DNA of 48,536 nt from NCBI GenBank assembly GCA_002386045.1, contig DGEQ01000079.1:651-49186 (forward strand). Reading direction: 5' to 3'. Both the position numbers and the translations under genes were made by a program. Below, one piece after another: positions 1 through 8,860 of the stretch (the stretch's first letter is position 1; each line of letters opens with the position of its first letter). The notes under the pieces were generated by a model. It was not told the DNA's origin, did not search any database, and saw only the letters and a program-made list of their open reading frames with translations. The DNA is from Hungateiclostridiaceae bacterium UBA3922. GTDB taxonomy: Bacteria; Bacillota; Clostridia; Acetivibrionales; DTU013.

Positions 1-1
1 G

Positions 2-1024
2 CCGGATCAGAAAAACCTGGGATTCGGCCGGTATTTTACGGATCACATGTTCATCATGGACTATAATCCCGAAAAAGGCTGGCATGATCCCCGCATAGTC
101 CCGTACGGCCCGTTGTGCCTGGAACCCTCCACAATGGTGTTCCACTACGGCCAGGCTATATTTGAAGGGCTGAAGGCTTACAAGTCTGATGACGGCAGGA
201 TATTCCTCTTCAGACCTGACATGAACATGAAAAGGATCAACATTTCCAACGACAGGATGTCGATACCTCCCATTGATGAGGAGTTCGCCGTCGAAGCAAC
301 AAAGGCACTCGTCAGTCTGGACAGGGACTGGATACCGTCTGAACCGGGAACATCGCTTTATATCAGGCCGTTTATCATTTCCACGGATCCCTTCCTCGGC
401 GTCAGGCCGTCCTATACATACAAGTTCATAATAATACTCTCCCCAAGTGGCGCGTACTATCCGACCGGCATCAATCCCGTGAAGATAATGGTCGAGAATG
501 AATACGTGCGTGCGGTAAGGGGCGGTACAGGTTTTGCAAAAACGCCCGGCAATTACGCTGCAAGCCTCAAGGCCCAGGAAATCGCATATGAGAAGGGCTA
601 TGTGCAGGTCCTCTGGCTTGACGGAGTCGAAAGGAAATACGTTGAAGAAGTCGGATCGATGAACGTATTCTTCAAGATCGGCGACGAGATCGTGACACCC
701 ATGCTCGACGGAAGCATACTCCCCGGTATCACCAGGGACTCGTGCATCCATCTGCTCAAGAATTGGGGATACAAGGTAACCGAAAGGAAGCTCGCCATAC
801 AGGAACTGTTCGACGCACATTCGGAAGGGAAACTCGATGAAGCCTTCGGAACCGGTACAGCCGCCGTTATCTCTCCCATAGGGGAACTCAACTGGAACGA
901 CAGGATCATCACGATAAACGACGGAAAGATAGGACCGGTCTCACAGAGGCTGTATGATACGATAACAGGCATACAGAACGGTACGGCCGAAGATGAGTTC
1001 GGTTGGATAACCGTGGTCGAATAA
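2..1024 (+). CDS. ilvE: Branched-chain amino acid aminotransferase, 5' end outside window
   Basis: PLP-dependent fold-type IV transaminase that interconverts Leu/Ile/Val and their 2-oxo acids with 2-oxoglutarate/glutamate in the cytoplasm. The reading frame is already open at base 2 and encodes LGFGRYFTDHMF before the first ATG (47); that stretch is the conserved N-terminal part of the BCAT2 subfamily, so the true start lies upstream of the window. Visible motifs are GQAIFEGLKAY, the PLP-lysine region GTGFAKTPGNYAASLKAQ (Lys165 counted from the ATG at 47), QVLWLDG, VEEVGSMN and EAFGTGTA. The C-terminus is complete. It stands alone before a hairpin terminator. The family call is firm. Confidence 0.93.
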   Translation, partial: PDQKNLGFGRYFTDHMFIMDYNPEKGWHDPRIVPYGPLCLEPSTMVFHYGQAIFEGLKAYKSDDGRIFLFRPDMNMKRINISNDRMSIPPIDEEFAVEATKALVSLDRDWIPSEPGTSLYIRPFIISTDPFLGVRPSYTYKFIIILSPSGAYYPTGINPVKIMVENEYVRAVRGGTGFAKTPGNYAASLKAQEIAYEKGYVQVLWLDGVERKYVEEVGSMNVFFKIGDEIVTPMLDGSILPGITRDSCIHLLKNWGYKVTERKLAIQELFDAHSEGKLDEAFGTGTAAVISPIGELNWNDRIITINDGKIGPVSQRLYDTITGIQNGTAEDEFGWITVVE

Positions 1025-1040
1025 ACCCGCCTGCAGGACA

Positions 1041-1094
1041 AAGGCAGTCATCCGGCGCCGCTGCGCCGCGCGGTTGCGGCGGATGACTGCCTTT
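1041..1094 (+). terminator. Hairpin terminator after ilvE
   Basis: A 13-bp perfect stem (AAGGCAGTCATCC at 1041-1053 with its complement at 1081-1093) with a GC-rich inner part is followed by a short T tract. It lies 17 bases after the ilvE stop. Confidence 0.7.
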
Positions 1095-1165
1095 TGCTGC
1101 ATCCGGTAATATTTTTCCGAACCGATAATAAAATTTCATAGTAGAACAAAAAGGCAGTTTCGCTG

Positions 1166-2461
1166 ATGGTATACCCGCTTATCATTCTGGTCCTGGCAAT
1201 CGTAGCGGCGCTTATGGCCGTTCGGCCTTCCAGGGCGATATATATCCGCCGGGGATCCTTTCCTGCGCTGTGCATCCTTTTCGCGGCATGCCTGATAATT
1301 TTTCCGGATACTGCCGCAAAAGCCGCATCAAAAGGCCTTGAGCTCTGGGCTTCCGTTGTCGTGCCGTCGCTGCTCCCTTTTTTCATAGTATCGGAACTGT
1401 TTATCGTCTCCGACCTGGCGCACAAGGCCGGAACGCTGCTGGAACCCGTCATGAGGCCGTTGTTCCGGCTGCCGGGATGTTCTTCCCTTGCCCTCGTCCT
1501 GGGTTTCGCATCAGGATACCCCGTCGGCGCAAAGGTAACGGCAGACCTCAGGAAAAGCAAGGCCCTGTCCAGGACTGAGGCAGAACGGCTGCTTGCCTTC
1601 ACGAACAACTCGGGTCCGCTGTTCATAACAGGCGCCGTGGGCACAGGCATGCTCGGTTCGCCCGCCATCGGCCGTTTCCTGTTTGTCTGCCATATCCTGG
1701 CCGGCATCACCGTCGGGCTTATTTTCAAGTTTTACAGACGTTCGGCGGGCGCATCCGCCGATGCAGCATCAGGAAAGATCCCGGCGAGAACGGATGCCGC
1801 CGGCTTTCCGGCTAATCAGCACAAGGCCGCGGAGCCGGGGAAAGATCCGGGAACACTGATCGCCGGCGCCGTCAGGAACTCTGCTTTTACGATGCTCTCA
1901 ATTGGCGGATTCATCGTACTTTTCTCCGTTGTGATCAGTTTCCTTGAAAAGACGGGGATGACCAGGATGGCAGCATCGGCGGCCATGCGGCTGATCCCGG
2001 GAGACATGCCGGCACGGGACATGGAAGGCATCGTATCGGGAGTTTTGAACGGGCTGCTTGAGATAACCAACGGGACAGGGGCTGTCAGCAGGTGCGCCAA
2101 TGTCCCGCTCTATATAAAACTGCCGGCCATTAGCTTTATCATAGGGTGGGCGGGCTTATCTGTCCACCTGCAGGTAAGGGGCATCATTTCCGGGACGGAC
2201 CTCGATATCAGGCCATACCTTGCAGGAAAGTTCCTCCAGGGTATCACGGGCGCCCTTTATACCTGGGCAGGCATGAAACTGCTCCCTCCCGGGAACATGG
2301 TCACGCAGCCGGCCCTTGGGCTGCCGGTATCCGATCTGCACGTTTTTTTCCAGACGCTTGGGCGTTCGGTATCGATGCTTGCCGTGGTCATATCAGTGTG
2401 GGCAGGTATCGCATCACTGGCCAGTCTGCTGAAAAGGGCAAAAAAAAAGAGCCCTATCTGA
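1166..2461 (+). CDS. ylbJ: Sporulation integral membrane protein YlbJ
   Basis: Polytopic membrane protein of 431 residues. The order of hydrophobic segments, the VVPSLLPFF block near residue 68, the SGYPVGAKVTADL motif near 116 and FTNNSGPLFITGAVG near 146 match the YlbJ family, which carries two Gate (nucleoside-recognition) domains. In Bacillus, YlbJ is a SigE-dependent mother-cell protein needed for proper dipicolinate content and spore resistance. A hydrophilic Ala/Gly-rich loop (about 190-225) separates the two halves. The start ATG has only a weak Shine-Dalgarno (AAAAGG, about 12 bases away). The gene overlaps the convergent next gene by 8 bases. I saw no clear SigE promoter. Confidence 0.88.
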   Translation: MVYPLIILVLAIVAALMAVRPSRAIYIRRGSFPALCILFAACLIIFPDTAAKAASKGLELWASVVVPSLLPFFIVSELFIVSDLAHKAGTLLEPVMRPLFRLPGCSSLALVLGFASGYPVGAKVTADLRKSKALSRTEAERLLAFTNNSGPLFITGAVGTGMLGSPAIGRFLFVCHILAGITVGLIFKFYRRSAGASADAASGKIPARTDAAGFPANQHKAAEPGKDPGTLIAGAVRNSAFTMLSIGGFIVLFSVVISFLEKTGMTRMAASAAMRLIPGDMPARDMEGIVSGVLNGLLEITNGTGAVSRCANVPLYIKLPAISFIIGWAGLSVHLQVRGIISGTDLDIRPYLAGKFLQGITGALYTWAGMKLLPPGNMVTQPALGLPVSDLHVFFQTLGRSVSMLAVVISVWAGIASLASLLKRAKKKSPI

Positions 2462-2891
2462 GCTCTTCCCTGTTCGCCTTGATGACGGCAAGCGTGTCAG
2501 TCAGTATCTCTTCCACTTTATTTAATATATTGTCGGCATATTCCTTCGTGCCCAGCCTGATCTCGCGGGCATTCTTCTGCGCTGCCGCAACGATCTCGTT
2601 GGCCTGTTCGTAAGCCTTCCTGGTTATCTCGTGTTCATTGACCATGGACGCGATCTTTCCTTCGGCTTCCTTGATCATATTGTTGGCTTCTTTCTGGGCA
2701 TCCAGCAGGATCCGCTGCCGTTCTTCCTTTACCCACTTCGCCTGTTTGATGTCGTCAGGAAGCTTCAGCCTGAGTTCCTTTACGATTTCGAGTATCTCTT
2801 CCTTATCTACGAGACATTTACCTGTTAAAGGGACAGTGACGCTTTTTTCGACCAGGTCTTCCAGTGTCTCAAGTATCGAGAGAATTTCCAT
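2454..2891 (-). CDS. Coiled-coil protein, V-ATPase subunit H/DivIVA-like, unknown role
   Basis: Predicted 145-residue soluble acidic protein. The ATG at 2891 is chosen because GGAGG sits 8 bases upstream; the longer frame to 2978 has no such site. From about residue 45 to the end it is nearly all charged alpha-helix (EERQRILLDAQKEANNMI and AYEQANEIVAAAQKNAREI), like the stalk subunits of ATPases or DivIVA-type coiled coils. Such genes are found beside coaD and rsmD in clostridial genomes and are often labelled ATPase without evidence. It is the last gene of the recG-rsmD-coaD block. No catalytic motif is visible; function unknown. Confidence 0.75.
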   Translation of the reverse strand: MEILSILETLEDLVEKSVTVPLTGKCLVDKEEILEIVKELRLKLPDDIKQAKWVKEERQRILLDAQKEANNMIKEAEGKIASMVNEHEITRKAYEQANEIVAAAQKNAREIRLGTKEYADNILNKVEEILTDTLAVIKANREELR

Positions 2892-2911
2892 GGTTTTAAC
2901 CTCCCAATGAT

Positions 2912-3391
2912 CTATCTGCAGGTCAGCTTTCTCGCTATCCTTTCCCTGATGCAGTCGGGCACCAGCCCATCGATGCATCCGCCGTTCCTCGCTATTTCCT
3001 TGACGGCGCTCGAACTCAGGAAAGAATACTGCACGCTTGTCATCATGAACAGCGTTTCCAGTTCCGGCTCAAGTTTTTTGTTGAGCAGGGCCATCTGGAA
3101 CTCGTATTCAAAATCGGACATGGCCCTGAGACCCTTGATGACTGCGCGGGCCCCGACCTTTTTGGCAAAATCGGCAAGCAGTCCCGTGAAGCTTGTTACC
3201 TCGATATCTTCCCTGTCGCCTATCGATGCCCTGATCATTTCGACCCTTTCCTCCACCGTGAACGCAGGCCTTTTGCTTTCGTTGTTGCCTACCGCAACGA
3301 TAAGCTTGTCGCAGATGCATGCCGCTCTCACTATTATATCGAGATGTCCGTTCGTTATCGGGTCAAAACTCCCCGGGTACACGAGTGTCAT
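2912..3391 (-). CDS. coaD: Phosphopantetheine adenylyltransferase
   Basis: Catalyses transfer of AMP from ATP to 4'-phosphopantetheine, the fourth step of coenzyme A synthesis. The 159-residue length is typical. It shows the nucleotidyltransferase T/HxGH signature (YPGSFDPITNGHLDI, residues 5-19), the KGLRAMSDFEYE block and the C-terminal YSFLSSSAVKEIA motif. The start codon overlaps the rsmD stop (ATGA, 3388-3391), so the two are translationally coupled, and the coiled-coil gene follows after 20 bases. Confidence 0.95.
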   Translation of the reverse strand: MTLVYPGSFDPITNGHLDIIVRAACICDKLIVAVGNNESKRPAFTVEERVEMIRASIGDREDIEVTSFTGLLADFAKKVGARAVIKGLRAMSDFEYEFQMALLNKKLEPELETLFMMTSVQYSFLSSSAVKEIARNGGCIDGLVPDCIRERIARKLTCR

Positions 3392-3951
3392 AAGCCGTCA
3401 TTACCGTCCTTGTATATAGTGATCATCGTATCGCCGTATGTTCTCCTGTCGACCGCCCTGAACCTGTCGCAGGCGTCGGGCACGTCGTCCGAAGCACCGT
3501 GTTCGGCGATTATCATCCCATCGTCCATCATTATATCATTATTTGTCAATAGTTTTAATGCTTCCTGCACAAAATTTTTACGATATGGCGGATCCATCAT
3601 TATTATGTCAAATTTACGCCGCTCCCTGCACATTTTCAGGATGGCGTCGGAATAATCCATCGCATACACTTCGGCCTTGCCGGCAAGCCTGGTGTGTGCC
3701 AGGTTTTCCCTTATTATCCTGCAGCAAACAGGACTCAGGTCGATGAATACCGCTCGGACGGCTCCCCTGCTGAGCGCCTCGATGCCAAGGCCGCCCGAAC
3801 CGGCAAAAAGGTCCAGCACGTGGCTGCCTGCCACTCTTGACGATATGATGTTGAAAAGCGCTTCCTTCACCATTCCCGAGGTTGGCCTCGTGGCCATTCC
3901 CTTCAGCGTTTTGAGTCTGTGTCCTTTCGCCGAGCCTGATATTACCCTCAA
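3388..3951 (-). CDS. rsmD: 16S rRNA (guanine966-N2)-methyltransferase
   Basis: SAM-dependent methyltransferase that modifies G966 of 16S rRNA. The start is taken as TTG at 3951, because GGAGG lies 7 bases upstream and translation from there begins LRVISGSAKGHRLKT, the usual N-terminus of the family; an upstream ATG at 3984 would add 11 atypical residues. The SAM-binding motif VLDLFAGSGGLGIEALSRGA and the catalytic DPPY are present. 187 residues is the normal size. It is 38 bases downstream of recG. Confidence 0.93.
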   Translation of the reverse strand: MRVISGSAKGHRLKTLKGMATRPTSGMVKEALFNIISSRVAGSHVLDLFAGSGGLGIEALSRGAVRAVFIDLSPVCCRIIRENLAHTRLAGKAEVYAMDYSDAILKMCRERRKFDIIMMDPPYRKNFVQEALKLLTNNDIMMDDGMIIAEHGASDDVPDACDRFRAVDRRTYGDTMITIYKDGNDGL

Positions 3952-3989
3952 AAAACAACCTCCTTCCTGTGTGAGGTTTTGCACGGGCT

Positions 3990-6065
3990 TCAGTTCATGG
4001 TTATCGTTTTCATCACCCTGCTGTACCTGTCGCGGACAACCTGCCCAAGCAGCCGGTTTTCCGGGGTTTCAAGCAGCCGGTCATTGCTGATGATGATCTC
4101 CGCCGCTTCCTGTGCTTTTTTCAGTATATCCATATCCCTGTACAGGTTTGCGATTTTAAGATCCGGTATCCCGTGCTGCCTCGTTCCGAAGAAATCACCC
4201 GGTCCTCTCAGTTCCAGGTCCTTCTCCGATATCACGAAGCCGTCATGGGTCTCCGTCATGACCTTCATCCTTTCACTGGCTATTTCGGACCTGCTGTCGT
4301 TGAACAGGATGCAGTATGACTGGTGAGAGCCCCTTCCGACCCTGCCCCTCAGCTGGTGCAGCTGCGAAAGCCCGAATCTTTCGGCATTTTCGATGACCAT
4401 CAGCGTCGCGTTGGGCACGTTGACGCCGACCTCGATCACGGTGGTCGAAACCAGGATATCCGTTTCCCCCGATATGAAGCTCTTCATCACTTCATCCTTC
4501 TCGGCAGGCTTCATCCTGCCGTGGATCAGCCCGACCCTAAGATCGCTGAATGTTTTGGTGGCGAGCCGGAAGGCCAGTTCGGATGCCGAGACCGCGTCGA
4601 CGGTTTCGGATTCCTCCACCAGCGGACAGACTATGTAGACCTGCCGGCCTTCCTTCACCTGCTTTCTTATGAAATTGTAGACCCTTTCACGCATCGACGA
4701 GTCCACGGCGTATGTAAGCACCTTTTTCCTGCCGGGAGGCAGTTCGTCGATTATCGATATATCCAGGTCCCCGTACAGAATCAGGGCAAGGGTCCTTGGT
4801 ATCGGTGTGGCCGTCATGACCAGCATGTCGGGGCTCGTGCCCTTCCTTCCGAGAGCAGCCCGCTGCCTGACACCGAACCTGTGCTGTTCATCGGTGATGA
4901 CGAGGCCAAGGTTATCGAAGACGACCCTCTCCTCGATCAGGGCGTGGGTGCCTACGGCGATATCGATCTCTCCTGATGCGAGGCCTTCCAGGATCCTCCT
5001 TGATTCCTTCGCCCCGACGCTGCCTGTCAGGAGTGCTACATTGACGCCGAGCGGCTCCAGCAGTTCCCTCAGCGATGAATAGTGCTGGGCGGCGAGTATT
5101 TCCGTGGGGACCATGAAAGCTCCCTGGTACCCGCTTTTTACAGCCTTGACGAGAGCAGCCGTTGCGACTATGGTCTTTCCAGACCCCACATCGCCCTGTA
5201 CCAGCCGGTTCATCACCCTGCTGCTTTCCATATCGCGTTCGATCTCCTCCAGCACCCTGAGCTGGGCGTTGGTCAGCCTGAACGGCAATCCTTCGACGAA
5301 GCTCCGGACTTCTTCCCGCGCGCCGAACGTAATCCCCGGGACGGCATTTTCGTGCGCGTTCCTGACCGACATCAGGGCCAGTTGGAGTACCAGCAGTTCT
5401 TCAAAAACGAGCCGCTCGCGGGCTTTAAGAAAAGCATCGTCGCTTTCGGGAAAGTGGATGTTGTTGATCGAATACAGTGCGCCGGCCAGGTCATACCGTT
5501 CCCTTACCCACGCCGGCATTATGTCCTCGATGCAGTTCCCGGCATAGCCAAGAGCATTTCGTATAACGGTACGGATGACATTCTGGGTCAGCTTCCCTGT
5601 CGACGGGTAGATCGGGATTATCCTGCACGTATTCACCGGACCGGTTTCATCAACTTTTTCGTATACCGGGTTCAGGACCTCGAATGTCCCTCTCCTTGTC
5701 ACCTTCCCGAAGAATATGTATTTTTCGCCCGGCTTGAGCTGATCCTTGAGATACGGCTTGTTGAACCACACGGCGTTCACCAGGCCCGTATCGTCCCTGA
5801 TGCTTACCTTGCTTATGCTCAGGCCTTTTCTCGGTCTCGAGACGATGACCCTCGACGCGATGATCCCCTCAAACGAGCATTGGTCGCCATCCTGCAGCTG
5901 GATTATCTTTTTCAGCATGCTGCGGTCTTCATAATTCCTCGGGTAATGGGAGATCACATCGCCGACGGTATGTATGCCAAGCTTCCTGAAAAGCGCAGCC
6001 CTCGCTTCGCCGACGCCTTTCAGGTACTGAAGCGGTTTGTCCAGCAGTTCCGGGCCTTTTTGCAT
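3990..6065 (-). CDS. recG: ATP-dependent DNA helicase RecG
   Basis: Superfamily 2 helicase that regresses stalled forks and migrates Holliday junctions. In 691 residues it has the N-terminal helix-hairpin region (LQYLKGVGEARAALF), the OB-fold wedge domain (about 55-150), Walker A GDVGSGKT (291-298), the Walker B variant DEQH (392-395), helicase motif III TATPIPRT, and C-terminal motifs including QLRGRVGRG and the family-typical FFGTRQHGIPDLKIANL. The ATG has GGAG 7 bases upstream. It leads the minus-strand block recG-rsmD-coaD-coiled coil. Confidence 0.97.
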   Translation of the reverse strand: MQKGPELLDKPLQYLKGVGEARAALFRKLGIHTVGDVISHYPRNYEDRSMLKKIIQLQDGDQCSFEGIIASRVIVSRPRKGLSISKVSIRDDTGLVNAVWFNKPYLKDQLKPGEKYIFFGKVTRRGTFEVLNPVYEKVDETGPVNTCRIIPIYPSTGKLTQNVIRTVIRNALGYAGNCIEDIMPAWVRERYDLAGALYSINNIHFPESDDAFLKARERLVFEELLVLQLALMSVRNAHENAVPGITFGAREEVRSFVEGLPFRLTNAQLRVLEEIERDMESSRVMNRLVQGDVGSGKTIVATAALVKAVKSGYQGAFMVPTEILAAQHYSSLRELLEPLGVNVALLTGSVGAKESRRILEGLASGEIDIAVGTHALIEERVVFDNLGLVITDEQHRFGVRQRAALGRKGTSPDMLVMTATPIPRTLALILYGDLDISIIDELPPGRKKVLTYAVDSSMRERVYNFIRKQVKEGRQVYIVCPLVEESETVDAVSASELAFRLATKTFSDLRVGLIHGRMKPAEKDEVMKSFISGETDILVSTTVIEVGVNVPNATLMVIENAERFGLSQLHQLRGRVGRGSHQSYCILFNDSRSEIASERMKVMTETHDGFVISEKDLELRGPGDFFGTRQHGIPDLKIANLYRDMDILKKAQEAAEIIISNDRLLETPENRLLGQVVRDRYSRVMKTITMN

Positions 6066-6560
6066 CGTTCATCTCCAGTTGGCAGAATAGTCATATATTT
6101 AATTCTAATATATCATGTCCTTATTTTCCACACCGTATTGCAGGTTCCTGCCCCGGTACGGCCTGGCAGGCAGTTTCCAGCAACGGTATGATACTCGTTA
6201 CAGCCGTCCGGGCAATTCCGATAACTACAGGCGCAGGGATGGCCGGCCATGCATTTTGGGGATGCTTCGTTAACAGCTACTGGCCGGCTCATTTGCTCCA
6301 ATGAGGGCGCAGGTCACTCGCCGTCCATGGCTCGGGACCAGCGCCGCCAGCATCCATGCTGCCGGTTGTGGTTCCTGTGGCCTCATTCGAGCGGCATGAC
6401 CCGGCCGAATCTGTAGAACTCGCATCCCATCAATGCCTGACCGGCTGTCCCTGCGACCGTTGTCCCCTGGATTGCCTGGCCGGATTGACTGTCAAGCTTA
6501 TGCGGGACATCGGAACGGGATGGGACTGCAACAATGCATGCATTTCGGTGTAAAAAGCAC
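6066..6560. other. Long intergenic region, no gene recognised
   Basis: About 500 bases separate divergent recG and rpmB. Short open frames exist on both strands (6113-6301 minus, 6356-6553 plus, both cysteine-rich) but neither has a Shine-Dalgarno or a recognisable product. No riboswitch or T-box core (for example AGGGTGGNACC) is seen. The first 60 bases next to recG are AT-rich and could hold its promoter, but no clean -35/-10 pair stands out. Confidence 0.5.
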
Positions 6561-6590
6561 TTGCAGTACCCGGAACTGTTGTGTTAAAAT
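6561..6590 (+). promoter_or_regulatory. SigA-type promoter of rpmB
   Basis: TTGCAG (6561-6566), 18-base spacer, TAAAAT (6585-6590), placed about 50 bases before the rpmB start. Confidence 0.6.
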
Positions 6591-6641
6591 AGTTATGCTT
6601 TTTGCGATCATAAGCTCCGGCTTTAGGGAGGTGGATTATAG

Positions 6642-6830
6642 ATGGCAAGATGTGTGATATGCGATAAAGGTACCGTATTCGGTCATAATGTGAGTCACTC
6701 CGTGAGAAGGACCAACAGGTCCTGGAAGCCCAACATAAGAAAAGTCAGGGTCATAGAAAACGGCACACCCAGGACCATCACTGTCTGCTCCAGATGCCTG
6801 CGTTCCAACAGAGTAACGAGAGCCATCTGA
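6642..6830 (+). CDS. rpmB: 50S ribosomal protein L28 (zinc-binding form)
   Basis: Large-subunit ribosomal protein bL28, 62 residues. It begins MARCVICDKGTVFGHNVSHS, the standard start of the family, and has two Cys pairs (CVIC near the N-terminus, CSRC near residue 49), the C+ zinc-binding form. AGGGAGGTG lies just upstream of the ATG. It is monocistronic between its own promoter and a hairpin terminator and is followed on the opposite strand by spoVM; rpmB and spoVM are also neighbours in Bacillus, though in another arrangement. Confidence 0.97.
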   Translation: MARCVICDKGTVFGHNVSHSVRRTNRSWKPNIRKVRVIENGTPRTITVCSRCLRSNRVTRAI

Positions 6831-6871
6831 GCAGTCATGGCACAGCTTGTAATGATTATGAGCATATATCG

Positions 6872-6915
6872 AAGCGACATAAAGGCCTTGTCAAACGCGT
6901 TTATGTCGCTTTGAT
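6872..6915 (+). terminator. Terminator of rpmB
   Basis: A 12-bp perfect stem (AAGCGACATAAA at 6872-6883, complement at 6900-6911) followed by TGATTTT. It lies between the convergent rpmB and spoVM and could act on both, although the T tract is only on the plus side. Confidence 0.75.
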
Positions 6916-6925
6916 TTTACGCATT

Positions 6926-6997
6926 TCAGTTCATCCTGAGCACTTTTCTGATCAGATTGCCGAAAAACCTGGGCAGCTTTACGACCATTATCCTCAT
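6926..6997 (-). CDS. spoVM: Stage V sporulation protein M (SpoVM), 23 residues
   Basis: A 24-codon gene that is easily missed because of its size. The product has the VVKLPRFFGNLIRKVL core, which aligns with Bacillus SpoVM (TIKLPKFLGGIVRAML): an amphipathic helix with the conserved Pro that recognises the positive curvature of the forespore surface and anchors the SpoIVA coat basement layer. A strong GGGGAGG lies 8 bases before the ATG. It sits next to rpmB as in many Firmicutes. The C-terminus is three residues shorter than in Bacillus. In Bacillus the gene is SigE-controlled; no clear SigE boxes are visible here. Confidence 0.85.
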   Translation of the reverse strand: MRIMVVKLPRFFGNLIRKVLRMN

Positions 6998-7101
6998 AAA
7001 CGTTTCCTCCCCGAAAGGTCTGTTAGTATCACAATACTCCGGAACCGGCATTTTGTGCATGTCCGCAGACCTTCGTTCTGACGGGAAGCCGTCGTCGGGG
7101 A

Positions 7102-8847
7102 TCAGTGCCTCGACTCATAGAGCCTGTTGGCTGCAACGACACAGTTGCGCCCTGCCGCCTTTGCCTCGTACAGCGCGTCGTCCGCGGTACGCACGAGATC
7201 GTTTTCGGTCAGCGCGCATTCATCATATGATGATATCCCGAAACTTGCAGTCACCGATACGCTGATGAGATTGTCCTCTATAACGTGTTCGGATATGAGT
7301 TTCCTGAGTGTCTCCACCTTTTCGAAGGCTTCATCCAGGCTGGTCTGCGGAAGCAGTATGGTGAATTCCTCTCCTCCGAACCTGGCAAGCACGTCGTTTT
7401 TCCTCAGCGTGGATGCGACCACCTCGGCAACCGATTTCAGTACCTTGTCGCCGAAAAGGTGACCGTACATATCATTGAATTTCTTGAAATGGTCGATGTC
7501 ATACATTACAAGCGACAGCGGCCAGCCATTTTTCTGGGCTTCCTTGAACTCCGCCTGGAGTCTTTCCTGGAAATACTGTCGGTTGTAGATCCCCGTCAGT
7601 CCGTCTTTGCGGGCCATTTCCTTCATCTTCAGGTAGAGTTCTGCGTTTTCCATCACGATACCTACCTGCTGCGCGATTATCCTGAGAAATCTTATGTTTT
7701 CATTGTCGAATGCGTTGTTCATCGTATGTTCGACCAGTATCAGCCCGAATTTCCTGGAACTCGTCGTCAGCGGTATGCACATCAGGGAGTTTATGTTCCT
7801 GCCGCACGTGAAAAGGTATTGATAGTAGTCGACGTTGTTTTCGAGCAGGCATTCGCCTTTCTCCAGGACATCCTGGAGGATGCTGCAGTTGATATTGTCC
7901 GTCATCGTTGCGAGCTCATTGGGATCCATGACATTTGTCGTATGTACTTTCAGCCGCCCGGATTCCTCATCGTGCAATATGATGGTGGAATAACTGCCTC
8001 CGACGACGCCGAGTATTATGTCGTTGAGGCGTTTCAGAAGTTCTTTCGTGTCAAGGATCGAACCGATGGCCTGGCTGATCTGGTTCAGCGTGTAAAATTC
8101 GGCAATGCTTTTTGAAAGGGATTTGTTCGACTCTTCGAGTTTGCCCGAATTGGTTATGAGGCTGCTGTATTTCCGGATGATTTCGTCCATTTCGCTTTTG
8201 AGCATCTCGTAACGCTCATTGAACTGTTCGGTGACATACGTGGCCTGGAATTCCTCCTCGATCCTGTTCCTGTACAGTTCGCCGAAAAAATACACGATTA
8301 TGAAGGAAATTATATACAGGCCGGCTGCCATGCCGACGGTCCTCCTGACATCGGCAGAGATCCCGCCTCCGGCTTCCGTCATCCTCCGTATCTTGCCGTA
8401 CAGCAGGGATATATGTATGATTGCCGACGTCAACGCCACGCAATACCCGTATTTGGGGCCTTTGATATATGTAGTCACGCACATCGGCAGCAGGTAGCCT
8501 ATATAAAACCACACGCCTATGCCTGAATATATGGCTATCGCGGATATAACGGAACTGAACAGTATTTTTTCGGCGCAGTATGCCGGCGCGTTATTGAGCA
8601 GGAAACCACGAAGCAATTTATACCTGAGCAGCATCACGCCAAACATGAGAAGGCATACTGCCGCACTGAGTACCATCCGTGTCCCCTGGCCGGGATCTGA
8701 CGCGAAATCCACGCTTTTCAGGAACAGGTTGTCAATGAAATAAATGACAGCTGAAGCAGCAAGGAAAACCACGGACGTCTTCAGGTAGATAAGTTCATAT
8801 GCTTCGTATTTATCCAGGTTTGCGCCTTTGATACGATCCAGTTGCAA
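7102..8847 (-). CDS. Membrane diguanylate cyclase (6 TM, GAF, GGDEF)
   Basis: 581 residues. Roughly residues 25-195 hold about six hydrophobic segments, 200-250 a coiled coil, 250-405 a GAF-like sensor domain, and 410-575 a GGDEF domain with the active-site variant GGEEF and the conserved DGLTGIYNR and YDIDHFKKFND motifs. RKND lies at the usual inhibitory-site position before RFGGEEF, so product inhibition by c-di-GMP is expected. It therefore probably makes c-di-GMP from 2 GTP at the membrane. It follows the FtsA-like gene by 13 bases, so they are likely cotranscribed. The start is unclear: TTG (8847) has its G-rich tract only two bases away. Confidence 0.87.
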   Translation of the reverse strand: MQLDRIKGANLDKYEAYELIYLKTSVVFLAASAVIYFIDNLFLKSVDFASDPGQGTRMVLSAAVCLLMFGVMLLRYKLLRGFLLNNAPAYCAEKILFSSVISAIAIYSGIGVWFYIGYLLPMCVTTYIKGPKYGYCVALTSAIIHISLLYGKIRRMTEAGGGISADVRRTVGMAAGLYIISFIIVYFFGELYRNRIEEEFQATYVTEQFNERYEMLKSEMDEIIRKYSSLITNSGKLEESNKSLSKSIAEFYTLNQISQAIGSILDTKELLKRLNDIILGVVGGSYSTIILHDEESGRLKVHTTNVMDPNELATMTDNINCSILQDVLEKGECLLENNVDYYQYLFTCGRNINSLMCIPLTTSSRKFGLILVEHTMNNAFDNENIRFLRIIAQQVGIVMENAELYLKMKEMARKDGLTGIYNRQYFQERLQAEFKEAQKNGWPLSLVMYDIDHFKKFNDMYGHLFGDKVLKSVAEVVASTLRKNDVLARFGGEEFTILLPQTSLDEAFEKVETLRKLISEHVIEDNLISVSVTASFGISSYDECALTENDLVRTADDALYEAKAAGRNCVVAANRLYESRH

Positions 8848-8860
8848 TTCCCCCCCAGTA

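Noticed and set aside
1100..1165. SigE promoter before ylbJ
   Set aside because: An ATATT-like box and a CATA-like box exist but their spacing (23 bases) is too long for SigE.
5082..6191. 369-codon open frame on plus
   Set aside because: It lies antisense inside recG, which has full helicase motifs; it has no known motif or ribosome site.
6356..6553. Cysteine-rich 65-residue frame as a possible peptide-toxin or RiPP precursor
   Set aside because: No Shine-Dalgarno, no leader pattern, no modifying enzyme nearby; Cys richness also occurs in the other strand of the same region.
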